From CBDCFT01 sp965216365 (GTDB lineage Bacteria; Pseudomonadota; Gammaproteobacteria; Arenicellales; CBDCFT01), in contig CBDCFT010000012.1 in assembly GCA_965216365.1 (NCBI GenBank), positions 1-64,000 on the forward strand: a stretch of DNA of 64,000 nt. Reading direction: 5' to 3'. Shown in pieces: positions 27,010 through 36,803 of the stretch; positions within the stretch are counted from its first letter, which is position 1; the number at the start of each line of letters is the position of its first letter. The notes beneath the pieces were generated by a model. The model was not told the origin of the DNA, ran no database searches, and saw nothing but the letters and a program-made list of their open reading frames with translations. Position numbers and translations under genes: made by a program.

Positions 27010-28293
27010 ATGAAATCTATCTTTGCTAGAACCTACATCATTATTGCAGGAATCATCTTTTTTTCCTTGTTTGCGACGATCATTATTGTCGACAACCTGT
27101 TTGAAACGACAGATAGCGAAATATTCATAAGCGGGGCAACCCTCGAAGCAAAATATATCGAAGCGGAGCTGCGCTCCGAGCCGCAATCGACATGGCATAC
27201 TTGGGTGGAACAATATCAGTCTGAATTGGGGCATACTGTCGAGTTGTTAACGGATGCCGATGAAGGCAAGAGTCAGAACGACACTGAAATAACGTTTTCC
27301 GGCATCCGGGCGGATTACTGGTCGATACGTTATCCACTTGAGGGTTATCACAAAACTTTAATTGTGAGTGAAAGCGATAGTTCGTTCGCTGATATCCCTG
27401 TCGATGATTGGTTGGAAGTGCTGATTCCCATCGGAATCATATTTCTGATTTTGGCATTCGGGATTTTCTATCTGGCAAGAAGAATCACTAAACCAGTGGG
27501 TAAGCTGGTTTTAGCCACCCAAGCATTTAGGGATGGTAATCTCGATTTTCGGATTGAGGAGAGTGTTGTACACCCGATCGATAATTTAGCGATTGGTTTT
27601 AATGAGATGGCCGCGCAACTTCAAAATTTAATTCGCGACCAACAAATACTGATTGGTGCGTTACCGCACGAACTACGAAGCCCTCTGGGTCGTATCAGAT
27701 TCGCTTTGGATACGTCACGTGACTTGAATACGGTGGATGCATTGCGTACACGTATCGAAAAAATAGATGGTTATGTAGAGGATTTATACGAAATCACTGA
27801 AGATGTGCTGACATTGATTCAGTTGCAACATGAAGATGTGATGCAGTCCGACTTAATTGATGTCGATGCGCTGTTAGAACATGTGTGCAAATGTGATGAT
27901 TCTGCGTCTTTAGTTAAAGTGACCTACACTAATGACATCAACCGGCCGGTACATGGTAACGCTGCTTTAATCCGAAGAGCGTTAGCCAATCTAATTGACA
28001 ATGGTTGTCGTTATACAAGAGGCAAATTGGAAATTCAAGCAACACAAATTGATTCGCAAATTCAGTTAACGGTCGATGATGATGGCCCTGGAATTATGGC
28101 TCAATATCATGATGACGTATTTGCGCCATTCTCAAGAGTTAGTAAAAGTCGAAGCCGAAAATATGGTGGTGTAGGTTTGGGATTAGCCTTAGTCCAAATG
28201 ATTATGCAAAAACACAATGGCAGTGCCAGGGTAGCTAACAGTCCCCTCGGTGGTGCGCGATTCATCCTAACATGGACCCCAACTAATACGTAA
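27010..28293 (+). CDS. Sensor histidine kinase (RstB-like)
   Basis: This 427-aa kinase has two membrane helices, about 8-28 and 137-157, with a periplasmic sensor of roughly 110 residues between them. A HAMP segment follows (ARRITKPVGKLVLATQAFRDGNL). The phospho-acceptor is His220 in GALPHELRSPLGRIR. The ATPase has NLIDNGCRYT (N box), DDGPGI (G1) and GVGLGLALV (G2). All catalytic boxes are intact. It pairs with the response regulator upstream, and a strong terminator ends the operon. Confidence 0.92.
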   Translation: MKSIFARTYIIIAGIIFFSLFATIIIVDNLFETTDSEIFISGATLEAKYIEAELRSEPQSTWHTWVEQYQSELGHTVELLTDADEGKSQNDTEITFSGIRADYWSIRYPLEGYHKTLIVSESDSSFADIPVDDWLEVLIPIGIIFLILAFGIFYLARRITKPVGKLVLATQAFRDGNLDFRIEESVVHPIDNLAIGFNEMAAQLQNLIRDQQILIGALPHELRSPLGRIRFALDTSRDLNTVDALRTRIEKIDGYVEDLYEITEDVLTLIQLQHEDVMQSDLIDVDALLEHVCKCDDSASLVKVTYTNDINRPVHGNAALIRRALANLIDNGCRYTRGKLEIQATQIDSQIQLTVDDDGPGIMAQYHDDVFAPFSRVSKSRSRKYGGVGLGLALVQMIMQKHNGSARVANSPLGGARFILTWTPTNT

Positions 28294-28336
28294 TACACGG
28301 ACTTTACATAACGCAATGGTGGATGACACACAAAAT

Positions 28337-28381
28337 TGTGAACTATCACACTATCATAGTGTGACGCAGTTCACAGTTTTT
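28337..28381 (+). terminator. Rho-independent terminator of the two-component operon
   Basis: This is a nested hairpin: outer arms TGTGAACT / AGTTCACA and inner arms CACACTAT / ATAGTGTG, followed by G and five T. It begins 44 bp after the kinase stop. Confidence 0.85.
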
Positions 28382-28597
28382 ATTTAAAACCCGTACTACA
28401 TTGTCTTAAATGTTGTAGTACAGATGACAGGGGCGTCGTCTTCCAAGGAAAAAGCGCTTTAGGATTGTTGGGGAACACCTATAGTGCAACTGAATACGGA
28501 TATTGCGGGAAACCCGGTCGAGGAATAGGCGGGGTTTCTCATTTGATCAATCCGGGGTTTACAATAAACCTGAAGACGCTTTTTGGGGGGGCGTAAT

Positions 28598-28807
28598 ATG
28601 ATAGAAGACACGCGTAACTGCTTGGTGGCAGCATTCGATGATGCCATCGATGTGAGGTTAGACCTTACTGACACCCATACGGGGGTACAAGAACGGGTAG
28701 TCGTCGTTAATAATCACTACGCTGTTACTGGAATGGTGACACGATTCGCGCGCCGACAACGTATATCACCTCGGGCTGTGCAGGTGCATGTGACGCCGAA
28801 AATGTAA
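28598..28807 (+). CDS. Small hypothetical protein
   Basis: This is a 69-aa frame starting ATGATAGAAGAC with a G-rich run (GGGGGGG) 5-11 nt upstream that can act as a ribosome site. The sequence is basic at the C-terminus (RFARRQRISPRAVQVHV) with beta-like alternation (ERVVVVNNHYAVTGMV). I do not recognise a family. It could be a real small gene or chance. Confidence 0.4.
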   Translation: MIEDTRNCLVAAFDDAIDVRLDLTDTHTGVQERVVVVNNHYAVTGMVTRFARRQRISPRAVQVHVTPKM

Positions 28808-28967
28808 TTCTATATTTAAGACCCACCCGTATTAACAAGCAGACGGCATCAATCCCAATGGTTGCGGATACTAGGGGTTGGCAGTACTACGTGAATGCAT
28901 TGCGGAATCATTCGCGCTCTTCGACATCCTTCACTAAAGCACAAATTATCTGACAAAGGATAAATCG

Positions 28968-29318
28968 ATGGTCTACGACGATAAGGATGATCAATTCGAC
29001 AAAATTACAGCGATCTTGGCAACACGCGATCGTGCTGTCCTGAAATCACCACTTGGGATTAATTTTGCGGAAGAGGTTGCCTGCGAAACAATATCGAGTC
29101 GCTCAGACAGTATCCAATATCAACACGGTGACAGCGACAGTAATGTGCCAGAAAACGTCAAACATGACTTCCCTAGACAATGCTGCCAAGAAGAACGCTG
29201 TTCTTTTTGTGGTAGAACAGAAAGTGAAGTGTCTACGCTGGTTAAAGCGGCGTCAGGTTCCCAAATCTGCAATGTTTGTGTCAACGACTGCCTACAAATT
29301 TTAAAAAACGATGAGTAA
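28968..29318 (+). CDS. Stand-alone ClpX-type C4 zinc-finger protein
   Basis: This 116-aa protein has an AAAGGA ribosome site 8 nt before the ATG. The C-terminal 40 residues are a ClpX N-terminal zinc-binding domain (CSFCGRTESEVSTL ... ICNVCVNDC), with two CxxC pairs about 19 residues apart. In ClpX this domain dimerises and recruits substrates or adaptors. Here no AAA+ module follows; an acidic, disordered N-terminal tail takes its place. It may act as an adaptor, a competitor of ClpX recruitment, or part of a stress regulator. A terminator follows. Confidence 0.75.
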   Translation: MVYDDKDDQFDKITAILATRDRAVLKSPLGINFAEEVACETISSRSDSIQYQHGDSDSNVPENVKHDFPRQCCQEERCSFCGRTESEVSTLVKAASGSQICNVCVNDCLQILKNDE

Positions 29319-29389
29319 GTAGGTATATCGCTACGCCCGGTAATCCTATAACCTTATCTGCTTAATAGTGAAATTTTATAGTAATGGGT

Positions 29390-29419
29390 GAAAACCCCGT
29401 TACCCCTAACGGGGTTTTC
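29390..29419. terminator. Perfect hairpin, probable bidirectional terminator
   Basis: GAAAACCCCGTTA / TAACGGGGTTTTC is a perfect 13-bp repeat with a CCCC loop. The T4 in the right arm and the A4 in the left arm allow termination in both directions. It lies 72 bp after the zinc-finger gene. The rest of 29420-29717 upstream of csrA shows no gene. Confidence 0.75.
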
Positions 29420-29717
29420 GGTCCAAAACAAATCACCGACGAGCGCATGAAATCCTTCTCATACGGGTGTGTATCCCGGCGTGATGCTCTCCCAATAGAC
29501 GTCCCGTGACGTCAGAAATAATTATACCCGAGACATACCTGTCTGAAGTGTGAACAAAAAATAAATACACGGGATTTTACGCAGAAGGTCGATGACGGCA
29601 TCTTTCGCTGGAACAGATTGATAGATTCACTACGAAACTAATAGATAGATGAACAGTCCAAACTAAGCTGTTGTATTTGGATGCAAAAACCCAAATAAAC
29701 GAAGGGAGGAGATGAAA

Positions 29718-29933
29718 ATGCTGATATTAACGAGGCGGTTTTCTGAAAGCTTGATGATTGGTGATGATGTAAAGGTGACGGTACTGGGAGCGAAAGGCAA
29801 TAGTGTACGTATTGGGATAGAGGCGCCGGAGGATATACCGGTGCACCGCGAGGAGGTGTACAACCGAATTCATGGGAACAAGGCGGAACTCACCGTCGAC
29901 CCTCTAGCTGAAAACAAGCGGGGGGCAATATAA
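29718..29933 (+). CDS. csrA: CsrA/RsmA carbon storage regulator
   Basis: This 71-aa protein is started at the second ATG, giving the canonical MLILTRRFSESLMIG, because GGAGG lies 8 nt before it; the ATG at 29712 is too close to that site. The fold is complete: DDVKVTVLGAKGNSVRIGIEAPEDIPVHREEVY, with RNA-binding Leu4/Arg6-type residues and the VHREE helix, plus a longer polar tail (ELTVDPLAENKRGAI). It represses translation by binding GGA motifs in mRNA leaders. It lies apart from the usual alaS/tRNA context, so it is probably an extra, accessory CsrA. Confidence 0.92.
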   Translation: MLILTRRFSESLMIGDDVKVTVLGAKGNSVRIGIEAPEDIPVHREEVYNRIHGNKAELTVDPLAENKRGAI

Positions 29934-30190
29934 ATATAGGGGTGGGGTGTTTGATGTAAATGCCCTTGATATCCCCTATCGAGGTTAGATGAACAAGATG
30001 GGCGGTTGAATAAAAGACGGTCGTCCTGAGTATTCCCGCAGTCTGCTATGCGCGCAAAAACAGAAGTTCAATTTAGAAACTGAAATGGTCCGTAACTGGT
30101 TAGCGTTATTAGACGCCCGCGAAGGTGTTGCACCGATTGAGAGCGATGCGGTGGAGCGGGTGTCGAATAACGTCCTGAATCACCCCGGAT

Positions 30191-31111
30191 TTATCGGAGA
30201 CCGGTTTGTTTGAGTCCTGCTGCTTTCGCTGACTCGGTTTGTTGATAATACATCATTTCATATTCTACAGGCGGAATATGTCCAATCGGTTCAAGTAGTC
30301 GTCTGTTATTAAACCAATCGATCCAATCAAGTGTGGCACGCTCAACTTCATCAATACTTTTCCAGGGTCCCTTGTGACGAATGACTTCCGTTTTATAAAG
30401 GCCATTAATGGTTTCAGCCAGCGCATTGTCGTAGGAGTCGCCAACACTGCCAACGGAAGCTTGGATGCCTGCTTCGACTAATCGTTCACTATATCGAATG
30501 GATAAATATTGACTGCCCCTATCACTGTGGTGAATGAGACCGGTATGTTTACCTCTGGCCCATAAAGCTTGCTCTAACGCATCCATGACGCTGTCGGTGT
30601 GTAGTGAACGTGAGACACGCCAGCCGACGATGAAACGCGCAAACACATCCACCACAAAGGCCACATACACAAATCCAGACCAGGTGGCCACATACGTCAG
30701 ATCAGCCACCCAAAGTTGATTGGGACGTGTGGCTGTAAATTGCCGATTAACCAGATCCAAGGGTTTTTCGTCATGTGTTGATGGAATTGTCGTTTTGCAA
30801 CGTGCACCCCGTCTGACGCCCGCAAGTCCTAATTTGCGCATCAATCGCTCTACCGTGCAGCGTGCGACCTGAATCCCTTCACGGTGTAACTGACGCCAAA
30901 CTTTAACCGCACCATACACGTCGTTATTCTCATGCCACAGCCGTTTAATCTGCACCTTGAGTTCATCGTCCCGTTTCGCACGTGCTGAACGACAGCCTGG
31001 ATCACGTTCATTTGATTTGTGTTTGTAATACGTCGACGGTGCAATCGGCAATACCGCACAGATCGGCTCGACACCGTAGATCGATCGATGTTGATCAATG
31101 AAAGACACCAT
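30191..31111 (-). CDS. IS3-family transposase OrfB (DDE integrase core)
   Basis: This 306-aa protein has an HTH_21 start (YGVEPICAVLPIAPSTYYKHK) and an integrase core with catalytic Asp in WVADLTYVAT, Asp in HHSDRGSQY and Glu in YDNALAETINGLYKTEV. Its ATG overlaps the orfA stop (TAATG), so OrfB may be made by coupling as well as by the -1 frameshift known for the family. It is intact. Confidence 0.93.
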   Translation of the reverse strand: MVSFIDQHRSIYGVEPICAVLPIAPSTYYKHKSNERDPGCRSARAKRDDELKVQIKRLWHENNDVYGAVKVWRQLHREGIQVARCTVERLMRKLGLAGVRRGARCKTTIPSTHDEKPLDLVNRQFTATRPNQLWVADLTYVATWSGFVYVAFVVDVFARFIVGWRVSRSLHTDSVMDALEQALWARGKHTGLIHHSDRGSQYLSIRYSERLVEAGIQASVGSVGDSYDNALAETINGLYKTEVIRHKGPWKSIDEVERATLDWIDWFNNRRLLEPIGHIPPVEYEMMYYQQTESAKAAGLKQTGLR

Positions 31112-31431
31112 TACTTCGCTTTGCGGTCGAACTCCGCCTGGGCGAAAAAAGCCGCTGCTTTGCGTAAAATCTCATTGGCACGCTTTAGTTCTCGGTTTTC
31201 TCGTTCAAGCGCTTTTGTATAGTGGGCTTGATCGGATGTCACACCCGATCTGATACCCCGATCAATCTCAGATCGTTGAATCCACTTCCTCAGCGTTTCT
31301 GGCGTACAGCCAATCTTTGCAGCTACTGATTGCGTGGCTGCCCAGCGCGATGCATGGTCTTGTTCGCTGGTGAACACCAATCGAACTGCGCGTTCCCGTA
31401 CTTCGGATGAATAGGTCGGTTGTTTCTTCAT
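31111..31431 (-). CDS. IS3-family transposase OrfA (HTH protein)
   Basis: This 106-aa protein begins MKKQPTYSSEVRERAVRLVF. It has a helix-turn-helix (AAKIGCTPETLRKWIQRSE) and a leucine-zipper-like coil (ALERENRELKRANEILRKAAAFF) typical of OrfA in the IS51/IS3 groups. The stop overlaps the orfB start. Confidence 0.93.
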   Translation of the reverse strand: MKKQPTYSSEVRERAVRLVFTSEQDHASRWAATQSVAAKIGCTPETLRKWIQRSEIDRGIRSGVTSDQAHYTKALERENRELKRANEILRKAAAFFAQAEFDRKAK

Positions 31432-31721
31432 TGGCTAATCCTCTCAAAGGTTTTAGCCTCCGACAATCCCGGGGTGATTCATCCAGGGGAGGAAACCGCG
31501 GTTTCCTGGCTATGGGGATTATTCAGAGATGATGGTCGTTAATGCGCTGGCTGTGAGCGCCAGTGGCCGGTGGGCCGACGCGATCGGCGCATTATTGAGG
31601 CGATTTAGAACTGGATCTGTTGCGGGTAGTAGTGGATAGGGGTTAGTGGGTTCGGTTGGAGCAATAGGAGAGCGCCAACACGGATTCGCGTTGTTACATT
31701 TTTCGTCGACACGAACGAGGG

Positions 31722-32870
31722 TCAAGGTGGTGCCCTCGTCTTGGGGCTGAGTGTTTCGATAATCTGTAGTGGTTTGCTGCAGTTTGGGCAAATGAAGGCT
31801 GGCGACGTTGTCAGCTGTAGCGCGATGTCGGGTTCACAATGGGCATCTAGCGCTTGGCGCAGTCGGGTCAAGTTGCCGCGACGCACAGGACTGGCGAACA
31901 AACCGTAATGGCGGATGCGATGGAACCCCTTGGGTAGCACGTGAATCAAGAAGCGGCGGATGAACTCATCGGTGGCGAGCGTCATGGGTTTGTAGCGTAC
32001 ACAGCGTTTAGAGCGATAGTCCTTGTATTGGAACGTGACGCCGGTTTCATCGTGGGCAATCAATCGATGATTGGAGATCGCCACGCGGTGGGTGTAGCGA
32101 GATAGATAAGCGAGCACTGCTTGGGGGCCGGCAAAGGGCTTTTTGGCATAGACGAACCAGTTCGTTTGCGCGAGCGGCGCTAAATACTGTGTGAAGGCAT
32201 CGTGATGAGCAAGAGGATGTAGATCACCGAAGAAGTTGAGTTTACCGTCACGGTGTAGCTGATGAAGCTGCGCAAGGAACAAACGGCGGAACAATCTGGA
32301 TAACGCCCGCACCGGCAGAAAGAATCCGCGTTGGCACGCCACCCACCGATTCCGATCGAGTCCGCCCCCGGGGACGATGCAGTGGACATGCGGGTGATGG
32401 GTCATGGTCGATCCCCACGTATGCAGCACTGAGGTCAATCCGATCTTAGCACCGAGATGTTTCGGATCGGCAGCGATGATCAACAGTGTTTCGGCACTGA
32501 CTCGCAGCAGCAGATCATACACCCGTGCTTTATTCTGATAGGCGATGTGGGCAATCTGAGCCGGCAGGGTAAACACCACATGGTAATAGGCCACCGGCAC
32601 CAGTTCGCTCTGGCGATCCGCCAACCATTGCTCGGCCTTTTGTCCCTGACATTTTGGACAATGTCGGTTGCGGCACGAGTTATAGGCAATGCGATCTTCA
32701 TCGCACGCGTCGCAGTGCAAGCGATGGCCGCCGAGCGCATCGGTTCGGCAGTGTTCGATGGCAGACATGACTTTGAGTTGGCCCAGGCTGATATGGCCTG
32801 CGTGCGCCTGGCGCCAGGCGTGACCGTCTTGTCTAAAAATGTCTGCCACCTCAAGTGATGGCCGCGTCAC
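31722..32870 (-). CDS. IS91-family Y1 (HUH) transposase, copy A
   Basis: This 382-aa protein starts at GTG, 3 bp after the recombinase stop. An N-terminal zinc ribbon (HRLHCDACDEDRIAYNSCRN then HCPKC) is followed by the HUH motif in HHPHVHCIVPGGG and the catalytic Tyr in AYLSRYTHRVAISNH. A second C4 knuckle (CPNCSKP) is near the C-terminus. It differs from copy B at a few residues (GKLNFF here, GQLNFF there; HHDAF against HYDAF). Confidence 0.93.
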   Translation of the reverse strand: MTRPSLEVADIFRQDGHAWRQAHAGHISLGQLKVMSAIEHCRTDALGGHRLHCDACDEDRIAYNSCRNRHCPKCQGQKAEQWLADRQSELVPVAYYHVVFTLPAQIAHIAYQNKARVYDLLLRVSAETLLIIAADPKHLGAKIGLTSVLHTWGSTMTHHPHVHCIVPGGGLDRNRWVACQRGFFLPVRALSRLFRRLFLAQLHQLHRDGKLNFFGDLHPLAHHDAFTQYLAPLAQTNWFVYAKKPFAGPQAVLAYLSRYTHRVAISNHRLIAHDETGVTFQYKDYRSKRCVRYKPMTLATDEFIRRFLIHVLPKGFHRIRHYGLFASPVRRGNLTRLRQALDAHCEPDIALQLTTSPAFICPNCSKPLQIIETLSPKTRAPP

Positions 32871-32873
32871 GGC

Positions 32874-33755
32874 CTACGGCATCGGCAACGTTAACCTGTC
32901 GAGGGGACTGTGTACTTCACTCAACGTTTTGTTCGCGACATGGGCGTAACGCGCGGTGGTGGTCAGTTTCTTATGACCGAGTAACACTTGGATGACCCGG
33001 ATATCGGTATTGTGTTCGAGCAAGTGCGTGGCGAAGCTGTGCCGCAAGGTGTGCATGGAGATCCGTTGATCCAACTCAGCGGCGACTGCGGCCACTTTGC
33101 ACATCCGATTGAGCTGACGTGGCGAGAGTGGATTGACGGGGTTCATGCCCGGGAACAGCCAACCATTAGGGAGCATCTTGGCGCGCCGACGGCCTTCTCG
33201 CCACCAGGCACGCAATAAACACAGTAACGCCGGTGAGAGCAGGGCTTGACGGTCACGAGCGCCTTTACCTTGCTCGATGCGGATGATCATCCGTTCACTA
33301 TCGATGTCCGTGATCTTCAGGTGACAGACTTCGCTGGCCCGTAAGCCGGCGCCGTAGGCTACCGACAACGCCGCTTTGGACTTCAGGTTCGGTGCGGCGT
33401 TCAACAAACGGGTAACGTCTTCGGGACTTAAGACCACCGGTAAACGCTGCGGTACGCGCACCGGACTCATCCGTTTGAGCATCTGTGGGCGCTCCAAGGT
33501 GATCGCGAAGAAGAACCGCAGTCCACGGATGGTGGCGTTGATGGTCGGACTCGACACCCCCTGGTCAACGAGGTGTTTTTGGAACCGACGCAGATCCTCG
33601 GACGAGGCGCCATCGGGCGCTTTACCCAGAAACGTCGTGAGCTTTTTAACGGCCAGTAGGTAGTTACGTTGTGTGTTGGGATGCAACTGACGTAGCGTCA
33701 TGTCGTCAATCATGCGCTGGCGCAAAGCACTGATGGGTTTGTTAGACTGGGCCAT
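32874..33755 (-). CDS. IS91-associated tyrosine recombinase, copy A
   Basis: This 293-aa protein is started at the ATG giving MAQSNKPISAL, because AGGAG lies 8 nt upstream. An N-terminal SAM-like DNA-binding domain (QLHPNTQRNYLLAVKKLTTF) is followed by the catalytic domain with Arg in YGAGLRASEV, His-x-x-Arg in HTLRHSFATH, His in LLGHKKL and the nucleophile Tyr in ARYAHV. It is co-transcribed with the Y1 transposase in this IS91 subgroup. Confidence 0.93.
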   Translation of the reverse strand: MAQSNKPISALRQRMIDDMTLRQLHPNTQRNYLLAVKKLTTFLGKAPDGASSEDLRRFQKHLVDQGVSSPTINATIRGLRFFFAITLERPQMLKRMSPVRVPQRLPVVLSPEDVTRLLNAAPNLKSKAALSVAYGAGLRASEVCHLKITDIDSERMIIRIEQGKGARDRQALLSPALLCLLRAWWREGRRRAKMLPNGWLFPGMNPVNPLSPRQLNRMCKVAAVAAELDQRISMHTLRHSFATHLLEHNTDIRVIQVLLGHKKLTTTARYAHVANKTLSEVHSPLDRLTLPMP

Positions 33756-33888
33756 GGGATGTTCTCCTGTGTTGTGGATTGTCGTGTCGCAACACCACCT
33801 CAACACAGGGGATGCCCATTTTGCTAGCTCAATTCACGACAACTCCGACACAACCTCGCCCACCCCTACCGCGATAGCGGTTTCGTCC

Positions 33889-34368
33889 TGTGGCCGGACG
33901 CAGTAAAAATGAAAAAAACGCCTGATCTCATTCATAGCGGACATTTCAATTCATACCAAACTTCAGCTTGTTTTGGATGTAATAAAAGCGCGTATTAACG
34001 ACCCAAAGGCGCGACGGTTTCGAGATGCTAGAGAATCGTCCGATATAGGTTGTTAAGCAGTCGTTCTTGTACTAATTATTTGTACAACCATCGCTGAATA
34101 TATGTCCTCCGAAAAATTAACTGCACCTTCGATACAACGAGGATTCGTATCGATGAAAAAGTTCAACGCGCACTGCATCGTATCGATTCATAGGTACTCA
34201 CTGATCTGATATCGGCAAATTGTTGTCGATAAGGGATTGTCAATGTGCCGCTCAGCTTACGAATGGGTCAAGACTTTCTCCGTTGAATAGATTTAGGAGA
34301 CGATGACGACATAGAGATCGAGATTTAAATCATTGTCCGACCCAAGTGCTGCTCGTTGGGCGTTCTGT
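33889..34368. other. Intergenic region
   Basis: These 480 bp lie between the IS91-like copy and the ubiM-like pseudogene. I see no gene, hairpin or repeat that I can support. Confidence 0.4.
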
Positions 34369-35555
34369 TCAAAGCGCAGTGGTTCTTGCATCGGTCAGTT
34401 TATTCTCAATCGCCCATTTCACCGGTGGCAGACGGTTGCTTAATCTGAGCACCAGCTTTCTCGTCAATTTGCCCGTCAGCTTATCGTTGGTAAACAGTTT
34501 CACTATGCCGTTAGTGCCGTAATACATCAGCCGGGAATCGGGTCTATGGCGTCTTTGATAACCCTCCAACACCCTTTCCGAAAAATAGTCCTGACCCTTT
34601 TCATCGGCCTTAATGATTTGCTTGGCCAGCAAGTGTGCACTGCCTAATCCCAGGTTATAACCATGAGCCGTGACCGGATGCATGCCTACCGCCGCATCAC
34701 CGATCAAGGCAAAATGCTTTTTTAATGAACTGGTTGGCATGAACACCTATCAAAGGATAAGAAAAACGATCCGTGCTGAGATCCATCTTGCCAAGCTTGT
34801 GTTTAAATTTTTTGCAGACAAATGCAGCGAATGCCTCCTCATCCAGAGTCAGTAGATTGTTCGCCTTGTCCGTATCTGCAGTAATCACTATAGAGCTTTC
34901 ATGCTCACCCAATGGCAGTACCGCCAAGGTGTGACCATAGTGAAAACACTCGAACGCTGTTCGATCATGACTGGTCTCATGTTGCATTCGACAAACAATG
35001 GCGATACGGGCAAAGTCATCCATGTCGGCCGCGATACCCACCTGGGTTCGGGTATTGGAAAAACGCGAATCGGCAGCGACCAGTAGCGGTGTGTCGTAGC
35101 ATCGATCATCGTGCATAAAGACCTTATAGCCCTTGGCGGTCTTTACAACCTTGGACACCTTGGCTTCAAACTCGATTGTAATGTTAGGTTGCGTTTTTAC
35201 TTTCTGATATAGGGCTTGTTTAATCAGATGATTGGATACAAGAAACCCGAGTGCATCATAACGTTTTGTACGGCTGTCAAAATTCAAGGCGTAAGGAGAG
35301 TGGCCATCAATCACGCAGGCTTTCTCGATAGGATGGATTTGCGATTCATCGATGACTTGCCAGATGCCTAAATCTTTTAACAACGCACGCGACGCATGGG
35401 GTTAGCGCGATATCTCTGCCATCGTACTGCGGGTCAGAAATCGGAGCTTCGGGCGCTTGTTCGAGCAGTGTCAGTTGCAATGCACTGCTTTGCATCGCTC
35501 TGGCGAACGAAAGTGCGGCCGGGCCGGCGCCGACCACCACGATGTCTCTATTCAC
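34369..35555 (-). pseudogene. UbiM-like FAD-dependent ubiquinone hydroxylase, two frameshifts
   Basis: Three consecutive frames form one UbiH/UbiM-type monooxygenase of about 395 aa. The FAD motif is VVGAGPAALSFARAM, followed by YDGRDIALT. The middle part has GFLVSNHLIKQALYQ and LLVAADSRFSNTR, and the end has ALIGDAAVGMHPVTAHGYNLGLG. The frame breaks are one extra base in the G4 run at 35398-35401 and one extra base in the T6 run at 34718-34723. Correcting both restores FIKKHFALIGDAA and ALTHASRALLKDLGIW. No other stop codons occur, so the loss is very recent or a sequencing artefact. Confidence 0.85.
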
Positions 35556-35636
35556 ACACGTCTCCTGTTAAGCATTGAATCTTGCATTGAGATAACACAG
35601 CTGTATTTGATGCCAGTTAACTCGCTCGATGCGCGA

Positions 35637-36803
35637 TTAACCAGCCATTGCACTAGGATAGCGATCGGTAAATCGTGGCATTACCTTTTCCGTAAACAGG
35701 CGCACACTTCTCATCACCTTGTCGTGTTCAATCCCCGGAAAGTTTGACCATACTTGCAGATGTTGCAGATTCAACTCTGACTGCAATTCTTCGATTTTCT
35801 CCGATACATAATCCGGTGTGCCGAACAACATGTTCCTTGGGTGCAAGAATTCGTAGGTGAGTAGGTCTAGTTTTCCTGGTGTTTCAGGTAGTTCCTCGCC
35901 TGGATCCATGTGATTACCCAGGCCTCGCCAATGGGCGATCCAGCTGAGGTATTTAATGATTCCCTCACCTGCCAGCTCGCGCGCCTCGTCCATCGAATCG
36001 GCGATGAACATATCCCGTACCAGCGATATGCCTTCCCCCAGTGGCACATCCCCGACCTTCTGCCTCGCTTCGCGCATTACGGTAAACCTCAAAGCGCTCT
36101 TTTAATGCTTTCACCGTCGGTATCCACATAATGGCATTGAGTCCATTACGACCCGCCCAATCGATCGAGCGGTGACCATCAACCACCTGCCACAACGGTG
36201 GGTAGGGGTTGTTGCAGTGGTCGGGGGGTTAAACCAATTTGCTTCAATACATGGGTTTGCATATCGACGAGGTCTGGATGTGGCGGACTCATATCGTGTT
36301 GCCATGTGAAATCCTTTGCCGGGTAGGTATAAAACTCCCCATCATGACTGAATAACTCCTGTGACCAGGCTTTTTTCATGACGGTCAGCGATTCCTCAAA
36401 TAAACGAAAGTTTTCTGGCCTGGTCTTTTAGGTCCGCATTGAGATTCATATGAATCGCTTCGCGCCCGTACACACCGCGTCCAACACCGCAATCGACCCG
36501 GCCACCTGACATTTGATCTAACATCGCGATATCCTCCGCAACGCGCAGTGGGTTCCAGAAAGTGATGATATTGGCCGCCTGGCCGATACGGATGTTTTTA
36601 GTGCGTGCAGCAATATCCGTGCCGAGCATCAGCGGGTTGGGGCAGGCGTCCATGCCTTCGTGATTGAGGTGATGTTCGGTAAACCAGATGGAATCCCAGT
36701 CATTGACATCGCAATGGACCGCGATGTCGCGTACCTCATCAATGAGCTGGGTATAGGGCTTATGGGTCCAATTGGTGATATTGCAGAAATAGCCGAATTT
36801 CAT
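35637..36803 (-). pseudogene. LLM-class (luciferase-like) flavin monooxygenase, three frameshifts
   Basis: A GGAGG site precedes the ATG at 36803. The segments MKFGYFCNITNWTHKPYTQL, DSIWFTEHHLNHEGM, GQAANIITFWNPLRVAEDIA, ELFSHDGEFYTYPAKDF, LWQVVDGHRSIDWAGRNG and ELNLQHLQVWSNFPGIEHD form one F420/FMN bacterial-luciferase-type enzyme of about 388 aa. Three one-base insertions break it, in T4 at 36411-36414, G6 at 36223-36228 and C4 at 36050-36053. A second, shorter C-terminal copy of the same family lies at 43.85 kb. It probably oxidised the same substrate set as the nearby UbiM and Rieske genes. Confidence 0.85.

Larger units (their letters stand above)
30176..31481. mobile_element. IS3-family (IS51-group-like) insertion sequence, complete
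   Basis: The inverted ends are TGAATCACCCCGG at 30176 and its reverse complement ending at 31481. The target duplication is TCC (30173-30175 and 31482-31484). The uninterrupted sister copy at about 48.08 kb shows a single TCC at that place, which proves the boundaries. Two overlapping minus-strand genes, orfA and orfB, lie inside. Confidence 0.95.
30097..33888. mobile_element. IS91-like element copy A (tyrosine recombinase + Y1 transposase), interrupted by IS3
   Basis: After removal of the 1,306-bp IS3 insertion and its 3-bp duplication, this unit is 2,483 bp. It aligns end to end with 48001-50483 with only about a dozen differences seen by eye. It carries a HUH-type transposase and an upstream tyrosine recombinase, as in the two-gene IS91 subgroup. 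The boundaries are where the two copies diverge (left at GGTTAGCGTTATT, right after TTTCGTCC). No inverted ends or target duplication are seen, as expected for rolling-circle elements. Confidence 0.85.

Noticed and set aside
31519..31791. Minus-strand 90-aa gene after the IS91-like transposase (also at 48114-48386)
   Set aside because: It overlaps the end of the transposase in another frame and has low-complexity, Thr/Pro/Asn-rich sequence. Its conservation follows only from the duplication.
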